NCBI GenBank assembly: GCA_947174685.1
Contig: CAMWJY010000089.1
Location: 1 to 5,051 of the forward strand
Reading direction: 5' to 3'
DNA from: an uncultured Mollicutes bacterium
GTDB lineage: Bacteria; Bacillota_I; Bacilli_A; Acholeplasmatales; Anaeroplasmataceae
DNA length: 5,051 bases
The translations under genes were made by a program, and so were the position numbers. The notes below the pieces were generated by a model. It saw only the letters and a program-made list of their open reading frames with translations, did no database searches and had not been told where the DNA came from. Shown here piece after piece: positions 1 to 5,051 of this stretch (position 1 is the first letter of the stretch; the number at the start of each line of letters is the position of its first letter).

Positions 1-42
1 GCCTACCTTTTTCGTTTGAGATCCATATACGTTAACACCTAT

Positions 43-71
43 ATTATAAACTAAAACTTTATTTTTTACAA
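43..71 (-). promoter_or_regulatory. Predicted sigma-A promoter for a gene beyond the left edge
   Basis: On the minus strand, TTGTAA (66-71) is a 4/6 match to the -35 consensus. It is followed by a 17-base AT-rich spacer and a perfect TATAAT (43-48). Transcription would start near position 36 and run leftward out of the window. The leader ends with AAAAAGG (4-10), a possible ribosome site for a start codon just outside the window. The promoter lies after the operon terminator, which fits a separate transcription unit. The rest of 1-163 holds nothing else I can support; the plus-strand open frame across 77-310 is antisense to the exonuclease gene and has no family features. Confidence 0.6.
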
Positions 72-137
72 GTGTTTTGAGTTTTTTTATTGAAATTATA
101 GTTTTAATTCTTTGTACTAATCAGCACGACGCAAACC

Positions 138-165
138 AAAAAAGAAAAAAGCCTAAATTAGGCTT
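138..165 (-). terminator. Rho-independent terminator of the alaS operon
   Basis: Read on the minus strand, a perfect 7-bp stem AAGCCTA / TAGGCTT with a 3-base loop (149-165) runs directly into a T-rich tract (TTTTCTTTTTT). The exonuclease stop codon TAA (164-166) overlaps the first two bases of the stem. On the plus strand the same hairpin is followed, after a few A's, by TTTTTCTTT (170-178), so weak bidirectional termination is possible. The stem has only three GC pairs, but the strong T-run and the position at the operon end make the call good. Confidence 0.85.
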
Positions 166-1051
166 AAAATTTTTCTTTAATTATAGAATAAAAATCTGTT
201 TTATGTTCTACATCTCTTTTAAATGCATTGAATACAGCCATTGTAACATAGGAATCATTAAAGGCATCATGAACCTGAATTTCATCATTTTCATAATAGG
301 TTTGATATAGCTTAAATAGACCTGGTTCATTTTTCAAATGATAATAGGTTTGAATTAATTTGCAAAGATTCACATATCTTATTCTATCACTTAAATCTTC
401 TACCTGATGAATTTCAAAGGATTCATTTAAAATTTTTTTATCATTCTTTCCAAAGATAATAATGCTTGGCTGATATTTTAATATCAGCATTTTAAAGTCA
501 TCATAGAATTCCTCATATGGTATTGCAGAACGATGAAATTCTTCTCTTGTTATCTTTAAGAAATCAAGGGTTCTATTACTGATATCCTTATGGACTTTCG
601 TTTCTATATAATTATTATACCTACAAATTTCATTCCCTTGTCCATTAACTAATACATAGCCAGCCTGAACAATTTCTGATATATAGCCTTTCCCTGTAAA
701 TGTATAAGATGGCATAGTCATCTCTAAATCTAAAAACATCATATTTCCTAGACTATTCAAAAAATCTAATAAAGAACTGTTTAGTTCTCTTCTATCATAA
801 TACAAGATTTTTTGAAACATATTAAACCGATAAATCTGATGCACATAATTTACAAAGTAGGAAGCAATTCCATTTTTAATGAAGGTCTTCTCATCATAAT
901 CTAAATCAATATAGGTTCCTGGATAGAGGTACCTTCTAAACTGACTGAATTGACTATTTTGAAAATGCAAATATATTATACGATGAAATGTCTTTATTTC
1001 TATTAATCTATTTTTATTTTGTGTTTTATATATTCTACCAATAATACGCAT
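164..1051 (-). CDS. DEDDh-family 3'-5' exonuclease-like protein with extra N-terminal domain
   Basis: Predicted cytoplasmic 3'-5' exonuclease of the DnaQ/KapD type, 295 residues; substrate (DNA or RNA) unknown. The exonuclease domain spans about 103-280. Exo I is FLDLEMT with D108 and E110. Exo II is IIIFGKNDKKIL (197-208) with D204, resembling the WGxxD form of KapD-like proteins. Exo III is HDAFNDS (261-267) with H261 and D266, followed by a helix. All five expected residues are therefore present. Residues 1 to about 100 are not part of the fold; they begin with a strand-like segment (MRIIGRIYKT, RLIEIKTFHRIIYLHF) that could be a small beta-barrel nucleic-acid-binding domain, which is only a guess. 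The protein is rich in Tyr and Phe. The ATG is 1 nt after the trmR stop, with AAGGA five bases upstream, so it is the last coupled gene of the operon. Sampled GC (about 26%) is well below alaS (about 39%). Its TAA overlaps the terminator hairpin. Confidence 0.85.
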   Translation of the reverse strand: MRIIGRIYKTQNKNRLIEIKTFHRIIYLHFQNSQFSQFRRYLYPGTYIDLDYDEKTFIKNGIASYFVNYVHQIYRFNMFQKILYYDRRELNSSLLDFLNSLGNMMFLDLEMTMPSYTFTGKGYISEIVQAGYVLVNGQGNEICRYNNYIETKVHKDISNRTLDFLKITREEFHRSAIPYEEFYDDFKMLILKYQPSIIIFGKNDKKILNESFEIHQVEDLSDRIRYVNLCKLIQTYYHLKNEPGLFKLYQTYYENDEIQVHDAFNDSYVTMAVFNAFKRDVEHKTDFYSIIKEKF

Positions 1052-1052
1052 A

Positions 1053-1658
1053 CTAATCCTTCTTCACTGAGATGGCAACTCCATCCCCAAGCTCAAATAT
1101 AGATGTGTCATAATCTGGATGCTTTAAAAGAAAGTCTTGATAGCTAGTCAGCTTCCGAATAAGCCCACGAACAGACCTAGACTGAGTCTCATAATTGTCT
1201 TGATGAACTAATCCGTGGAAACTCATATTATCAGACACTACAATACCATTTGAAGTTAATAGAGGAGTATATAACTCAAAAAACTTTTGATATTGCGCTT
1301 TTGCAGCATCAATAAAAATTAAATCAAAGGCAGTATCCTTTACTAAATCAAAGGCTTCTAAAGCATCACATTCAATCAGTCTAATCTGATTTTCAAAGCC
1401 AGAGCGTTTAAATGTATCTAAGGCCTTCTCTATCATTTCAGGATTTCTTTCAATTGTAGTAATATGACTTCCACTAACTCTTGCCATACGACATGCTGAA
1501 TAGCCTATAGCTGTACCAATTTCTAAAATATGCTTAGGCTTAGAAATTCGTATGATTTGTTCTAACAAAGCTAAGCCTTCATCTACAATAATTGGAACAT
1601 GATGTTCTTTTGCATAAGCTTTTAGTTCAAGATCTAAAACTGTCCAAACTAAATTCAA
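1053..1658 (-). CDS. trmR: SAM-dependent O-methyltransferase, TrmR/YrrM type (tRNA 5-hydroxyuridine methyltransferase)
   Basis: Class I Rossmann-fold methyltransferase. Its B. subtilis counterpart YrrM/TrmR methylates 5-hydroxyuridine to 5-methoxyuridine at wobble position 34 of several tRNAs. Starting at TTG 1658 the product is 201 residues (B. subtilis about 217). Visible motifs: AYAKEHHVPII (14-24), SAM motif I ILEIGTAIGYSA (44-55), acidic strand end TIE (E70), ECDALEAF (96-103), the cation-binding-type FIDAAKAQYQ (115-124), SDN (142-144) and the C-terminal GDGVAISVKK (191-200). The frame stays open up to ATGs at 1682 and 1769, but those lie inside the cysteine tail of the upstream gene, lack a good Shine-Dalgarno and add low-complexity sequence. 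The TTG has GGAG nine bases upstream and sits 4 nt after the upstream stop. The exact start is therefore inferred; the family is secure, and the tRNA substrate follows from orthology and gene order. Confidence 0.9.
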   Translation of the reverse strand: MNLVWTVLDLELKAYAKEHHVPIIVDEGLALLEQIIRISKPKHILEIGTAIGYSACRMARVSGSHITTIERNPEMIEKALDTFKRSGFENQIRLIECDALEAFDLVKDTAFDLIFIDAAKAQYQKFFELYTPLLTSNGIVVSDNMSFHGLVHQDNYETQSRSVRGLIRKLTSYQDFLLKHPDYDTSIFELGDGVAISVKKD

Positions 1659-1671
1659 GGAATTATTCTCC
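1656..1671 (-). promoter_or_regulatory. Ribosome binding site and TTG start deciding the trmR N-terminus
   Basis: GGAG (1668-1671), nine bases before TTG (1656-1658), lies across the last codons of the DUF1292 gene. The resulting N-terminus MNLVWTVLDLELKAYAKEHH fits the methyltransferase family. The upstream ATG at 1680-1682 has no comparable site. Confidence 0.65.
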
Positions 1672-1995
1672 ACAGCTTCCATCACAGTCACAGTCATCTG
1701 TTCCACAGCCACTGCAGCCTCCACAATTTCCGCTACAGCCCTCTGCTTTTTCTCCACTATAATAATCATTTACTAATTCTTCAAGCATAGCCCATTCTTC
1801 ATCTGTTTCAATTCCATGTAATGAACCATTGCCATCACCAGTTTCTTCATAGCTAGCTGCAGAAAGCTGTTCTTCTCCTCTTGGTTGGAAAATAACATAA
1901 TCCTTGTTAAACTCCTCACTATGATATGTAAATAGGATATCACAGGTAATCTGCTTGCCATCCTCCATAGTTAAAACTAATGTACGATCATCCAT
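1663..1995 (-). CDS. yrzB: DUF1292 family protein (YrzB-like) with cysteine-rich C-terminal tail
   Basis: Small acidic protein of 110 residues, function unknown. The body (about 1-80) matches the DUF1292/YrzB pattern: TLVLTMEDG followed by a strand with ITCDILFTYHSEEFNKDYVIF (17-37), then the signature ETDEEWAMLEELVNDYY (63-79). B. subtilis YrzB is about 93 residues and, as I recall it, ends in an acidic tail. Here residues 87-108 hold seven cysteines (87, 91, 94, 97, 102, 104, 108) among Gly, Asp and Ser, which suggests metal or Fe-S binding; that is an inference. No signal peptide or membrane segment is visible. AAAGGAG at 2004-2010 lies 8 nt before the ATG and overlaps the ruvX stop codon (13-nt gap). 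Its position between ruvX and the methyltransferase is the conserved one. The tail DNA is much richer in GC (38 of 70 bases at 1671-1740) than its surroundings. Confidence 0.93.
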   Translation of the reverse strand: MDDRTLVLTMEDGKQITCDILFTYHSEEFNKDYVIFQPRGEEQLSAASYEETGDGNGSLHGIETDEEWAMLEELVNDYYSGEKAEGCSGNCGGCSGCGTDDCDCDGSCGE

Positions 1996-2008
1996 ATTTT
2001 TTTCTCCT

Positions 2009-2428
2009 TTAAAATCTCATTTTATCTAAATAATTTTGCAAAATAACTACAGCAGCCATTTCATCCTTTTTCTGTCTTCTGTCATTTCTTCTGACATTTC
2101 CAGAAATCATAGCCTTGTCTACTAAAACTGTAGTTAATCTCTCATCTACTAGTATAACCTTTAAATTGCCTTTTTCTTCAAGCATAGCCTTAAAATCATA
2201 AGAAATTTGAGCACGGATGCCCTGATCTCCATTCATATGCTTAGGAAGACCTAAAACAACTGTATTCACCTTTTCCTTTTCGCATAAGGTAGAGATATAC
2301 TCTGCCGCAAGAGGATATTCATCATCTGGAAAGCGGTAAGTCTCTAAAGCTCTAGCTAAAAAGCCTAGCTCATCAGAGATAGCAATCCCTAAGGTTCTAC
2401 TCCCTAAATCTAATCCTATGATTTTCAT
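2009..2428 (-). CDS. ruvX: RuvX/YqgF family RNase H-fold protein (putative Holliday junction resolvase / pre-16S rRNA nuclease)
   Basis: Small cytoplasmic protein with the RNase H-like fold. In E. coli, YqgF is linked to 5' maturation of 16S rRNA, and the family is also annotated as a Holliday junction resolvase; which activity applies here cannot be read from sequence. With the ATG start it has 139 residues, matching the family's roughly 138. Visible motifs: GLDLGSRTLGIA (5-16) with catalytic D7, VVLGLPKHMNGDQG (57-70), VDERLTT (94-100) with E96, and KDEMAAVVILQ (121-131) with D122 as the third acid. An in-frame TTG six bases upstream (2434) is less likely, because it leaves only 3 nt after the AAGGA site at 2438-2442, while the ATG has 9 nt. 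Its start overlaps the alaS stop as ATGA, which implies translational coupling. It corresponds to B. subtilis yrrK. Confidence 0.96.
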   Translation of the reverse strand: MKIIGLDLGSRTLGIAISDELGFLARALETYRFPDDEYPLAAEYISTLCEKEKVNTVVLGLPKHMNGDQGIRAQISYDFKAMLEEKGNLKVILVDERLTTVLVDKAMISGNVRRNDRRQKKDEMAAVVILQNYLDKMRF

Positions 2429-5031
2429 CTGCAAAGTTCCTTAGCCTTCAAGATTGCCTCATCTACCTTAGAAGAATCCTTACCACCAGCTTGGGCAAGG
2501 TCCTTTTTACCTCCACCGCCACCTTGGCAAAGCTTTGCAGCTTCCTTAACAAGTAGTGATGCATCTAAAGCTTTTGTTGCGCAAACAAAGGTTACCTTAT
2601 CTCCATCCACACTTGCAAAGAATACAACATCTAAATTCTTATTATTTCTTAATGCACAAGCCATATCCTTTAAAAGGTTAGAGTCCATTGCCTCTACCTT
2701 AACAAATAGCTTGTTATCTTCTATAAATTCGTCAAAACGATTCAAATCAGATAATGCACTTTGGCTCTTCTTAGCTGTATACTCTTTTTCTAATGTCTTT
2801 AATGCAGCCTGAGCTAAGCTTAGCTCATTTCTCATTGCTAAGATATAACGATAGCCTACAACCTCTGGTTCTTTAAAGCTATAGCCATAGCGAAGAGCAA
2901 TTCCCTCTAGCGCAGACGCCTTTATAATATCATGAGCCTTATTTAAAATAGCTTCAATTGATTTAGAAACATTCTCTGTAGAAGCCTTCACAAATTGCAT
3001 AGCATTCTTAGAGGTTGCGGCAGTAACTCTGAAGATTCCACTACCAATAGACTCTAAAGAATAGATGGCAAAGCCTTCTACCTGAGAGGTGTTTTCTACA
3101 TGGGTACCTGCACAGAACTCCTTAGAAATTCCCATATCTACTACACGAACCATAGAGCCATATTTTTCTCCAAATAGAGCCATAGCTCCTAATTCCTTAG
3201 CTTCTTCAATTGGTAATACCATTGTATTTACCTTATGGGCCTCTAGAATATAACGATTTACTAAATCCTCTACTGCTAAAATCTGTTCGTCAGTTAAAGC
3301 TGTATAGTTATTGAAATCAAAACGACAATAGCTTGCACCTACCTGAGAACCCTGCTGATGAACATGATTTCCTAAAACCTTTTGAAGTGCTGCCTGTAAT
3401 AAGTGAGCACTGGAGTGATTTCTTCTTGTTAAATCACGATTGGTTTTATCTACAAGAGCATTTACTACATCTCCTACCTTAAATGGATTTTCCTCTAGGA
3501 TATGTAAATGCTGTCCATTAGGCATTTTAATAACATCTACTACCTTAACATTATCAATGGAGCCCTTATCACAAAGCTGTCCACCTGAGAAGGCATAGAA
3601 AGGTGTTTCATCTAAAACAATACCTTCCTCAAACACACCAATAACCTTAGCCTTTTGACTAATGGTACGATAGCCTGTAAAGGTAGATGGTTCCTTGAAG
3701 CTAAGATAAGCTTCATTTTGACCTCCCATAGAGTTTTCATCCTTACGAGCATTTCTAGCACGATTCTTTTGTTCAAGTAAACAAGCGTTAAAGCCTTCTT
3801 CATCTACTGACAAATTTTTCTCTAAAGCATATTCCTTTGTAAGCTCAATAGGAAAACCATAAGTATCATAAAGTGTAAATGCATCTACACCAGATATTAC
3901 CTTATCTGCCTTAGCTGCAATAGCCTCAAAACGCTTTTCACCTGAAGCAAGTGTTGCTAAGAATTTTTCCTCTTCTGAAGAAATAATCTTCTTTATAATG
4001 GCTGCCTTCTCATGTAGATATGGATAATAAGGATCCATTATAGAGATTACAACATCTACAAGCTCAGCCATAAATGGCTTTTCAATTCCTAAGGATTTTG
4101 CATATTTAGAAGCTCTTCTTAAAACTCTTCTTAATACATAGCCTCTTCCTTCATTAGACATAATAGCTCCATCAGCAACTGCAAATGTAACTGTTCTAAC
4201 ATGGTCAGCAATGACTCTAAAGGCTCTTTGATCCTTATAGGTAACTCCACTAATCTCTTCTGTCTTAGCAATAATAGGACGGAATAAATCTGTGTCATAG
4301 TTTGTATCAGCCCCCTGCATAACAGAGCATAATCTTTCTAATCCCCAGCCTGTATCAATATTCTTAGAAGGTAATTCCTTATAGTCCTTACGGTCTACAC
4401 CCTCTTTAGAGCTGTACTGAGAAAATACGATATTACCAATTTCAATAAAGCGGTCGTTATCAATATCATTAGCGATTAGTTCCTTACCACGCTTATCATA
4501 CTTTTCTCCACGGTCAAAAAACATTTCAGTATCAGGACCACATGGTCCTTCTCCAATTTCCCAGAAGTTTCCCTCTAAAGGAATCAAATGCTCTTCACTG
4601 ATACCTTGGTTTAACCAAAGCTTCTTAGCCTCGCTATCCTCTGGATAGTAGGTAATATAGATTTTATCCTTATCAAAATCAAACCACTTTTCACTAAATA
4701 AAAGCTCATAAGCATAGGCAATTGCTTCCTTCTTAAAGTAATCACCAATAGAGAAATTACCTAGCATTTCAAAGAAGGTATGATGATATGTATCTCCAAC
4801 ATTTTCTATATCATTTGTACGAATGCACTTCTGTGCATTTGTAATTCTTGGACATTCAGGGACAACAGATCCATCAAAATATTTCTTTAGTGGTGTAACA
4901 CCCGCATTTGTCCATAAAAGGGTTGGATCATCATGTGGTACTAAGGACGCTGAAGGCTCTACCTTATGTCCCTTGGATTTATAAAAATCTAACCACATTT
5001 GTCTGATTTCACTAGATGTCAATTTCTTCAT
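2425..5031 (-). CDS. alaS: Alanine--tRNA ligase (AlaRS), full length
   Basis: Cytoplasmic class II synthetase that activates alanine with ATP, charges tRNA-Ala and hydrolyses mischarged Ser/Gly-tRNA-Ala. The 868 residues are close to the roughly 875 usual for bacteria, and all parts are present. The aminoacylation core covers about residues 1-240: motif 2 arginine in KCIRTND (R71), HHTFFEMLGNFSIGDYFK (83-100), the Bacillota-style GEGPCGPDTE (160-169) and motif 3 DTGWGLERL (226-234). A tRNA-recognition helical region follows, including RGYVLRRVLRRA (296-307). The editing domain carries the zinc-type ligands H539 and H543 (HSSAH) and C640 and H644 (CAGTH). The C-Ala domain ends with the glycine-rich GGGGGKKDLAQAGGKD (837-852). 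The ATG has GGAGG six bases upstream. The TGA stop overlaps the ruvX ATG. Deviations: FYAFSGGQ in the editing domain, and a loop before HHTFF that appears one residue short. Identity is very secure. Confidence 0.99.
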   Translation of the reverse strand: MKKLTSSEIRQMWLDFYKSKGHKVEPSASLVPHDDPTLLWTNAGVTPLKKYFDGSVVPECPRITNAQKCIRTNDIENVGDTYHHTFFEMLGNFSIGDYFKKEAIAYAYELLFSEKWFDFDKDKIYITYYPEDSEAKKLWLNQGISEEHLIPLEGNFWEIGEGPCGPDTEMFFDRGEKYDKRGKELIANDIDNDRFIEIGNIVFSQYSSKEGVDRKDYKELPSKNIDTGWGLERLCSVMQGADTNYDTDLFRPIIAKTEEISGVTYKDQRAFRVIADHVRTVTFAVADGAIMSNEGRGYVLRRVLRRASKYAKSLGIEKPFMAELVDVVISIMDPYYPYLHEKAAIIKKIISSEEEKFLATLASGEKRFEAIAAKADKVISGVDAFTLYDTYGFPIELTKEYALEKNLSVDEEGFNACLLEQKNRARNARKDENSMGGQNEAYLSFKEPSTFTGYRTISQKAKVIGVFEEGIVLDETPFYAFSGGQLCDKGSIDNVKVVDVIKMPNGQHLHILEENPFKVGDVVNALVDKTNRDLTRRNHSSAHLLQAALQKVLGNHVHQQGSQVGASYCRFDFNNYTALTDEQILAVEDLVNRYILEAHKVNTMVLPIEEAKELGAMALFGEKYGSMVRVVDMGISKEFCAGTHVENTSQVEGFAIYSLESIGSGIFRVTAATSKNAMQFVKASTENVSKSIEAILNKAHDIIKASALEGIALRYGYSFKEPEVVGYRYILAMRNELSLAQAALKTLEKEYTAKKSQSALSDLNRFDEFIEDNKLFVKVEAMDSNLLKDMACALRNNKNLDVVFFASVDGDKVTFVCATKALDASLLVKEAAKLCQGGGGGKKDLAQAGGKDSSKVDEAILKAKELCR
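2426..2442 (-). promoter_or_regulatory. Ribosome binding site and ATG start of ruvX, overlapping the alaS end
   Basis: AAGGA (2438-2442) lies nine bases before ATG (2426-2428) and is within the last alaS codons. The ATGA overlap joins the alaS stop and the ruvX start. This spacing rejects the in-frame TTG at 2434, which would be only 3 nt from the site. Confidence 0.8.
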
Positions 5032-5042
5032 GATATACCTCC
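5029..5042 (-). promoter_or_regulatory. Strong Shine-Dalgarno of alaS
   Basis: GGAGGT (5037-5042) with GGAGG ending six bases before the ATG (5029-5031), close to the ideal consensus. Only 20 bases upstream of the gene are in the window, so no promoter or T-box leader can be judged. Confidence 0.85.
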
Positions 5043-5051
5043 GTTATATAA

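Noticed and set aside
3..26. Seven-codon leader peptide (MDLKRKR) downstream of the predicted leftward promoter
   Set aside because: Has no ribosome binding site before the ATG and could arise by chance in a short AT-rich leader; the following gene is outside the window, so an attenuation role cannot be judged.
95..123. Second TATAAT on the minus strand (95-100) as a tandem promoter
   Set aside because: The best -35 candidate (CTGATT) matches only 3 of 6 consensus positions at 18-base spacing; the 43-71 promoter is clearly better.
77..310. Plus-strand open frame of 77 codons
   Set aside because: Overlaps the 3' end of the exonuclease gene antisense and spans its terminator; hydrophobic low-complexity translation of AT-rich DNA, with no recognisable family.
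1663..1769. Repeat-like GC-rich stretch as a possible DNA repeat element
   Set aside because: Explained by cysteine, glycine and aspartate codons of the DUF1292 tail; no regular repeat unit or spacer structure.
1773..1961. Minus-strand open frame inside the DUF1292 gene
   Set aside because: Alternate-frame shadow of a well-supported gene with its own strong ribosome site; no domain features.
3612..3803. Minus-strand open frame inside alaS
   Set aside because: Lies entirely within the AlaRS coding sequence in another frame; Leu/Lys/Arg-rich shadow translation.

Overview
The window comes from a low-GC Gram-positive bacterium. The gene order alaS-ruvX-DUF1292-trmR matches the conserved Bacillota block known from Bacillus subtilis (alaS, yrrK, yrzB, yrrM). 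The Shine-Dalgarno sites are strong and the base composition is AT-rich. Protein sequence style suggests Bacilli or Erysipelotrichia-like relatives; this is an impression from motifs, not a computed placement. The tryptophan codon checked in alaS (W40) is TGG, and alaS itself ends in TGA, so the standard code applies rather than the Mycoplasma code.

All five genes are on the minus strand, so transcription runs from the right edge to the left. In that order they are: alanyl-tRNA synthetase (2425-5031), RuvX/YqgF nuclease-fold protein (2009-2428), a DUF1292 protein with an unusual cysteine-rich tail (1663-1995), a TrmR/YrrM-type O-methyltransferase (1053-1658), and a DEDDh 3'-5' exonuclease-like protein with an extra N-terminal region (164-1051). 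Junctions are very tight: a 4-nt ATGA overlap, then gaps of 13 nt, 4 nt (with a proposed TTG start) and 1 nt. This is the picture of one translationally coupled operon. A hairpin plus T-run at 138-165 ends it. The operon promoter, and any T-box leader of alaS, lie beyond the right edge.

From 1 to about 163 there is no supportable gene. This stretch holds the operon terminator and then a good sigma-A-type promoter (43-71, minus strand) for a gene that begins beyond the left edge.

Functionally the block is translation and RNA/DNA housekeeping: charging tRNA-Ala, rRNA processing or Holliday-junction-type chemistry (RuvX), tRNA wobble-uridine methylation (TrmR) and nucleic-acid trimming (the exonuclease). 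I do not see a new multi-gene system. The points most worth a second look are the seven-cysteine tail on the DUF1292 protein, the AT-rich exonuclease gene with its unassigned N-terminal region, and the altered residues in the AlaRS editing domain.
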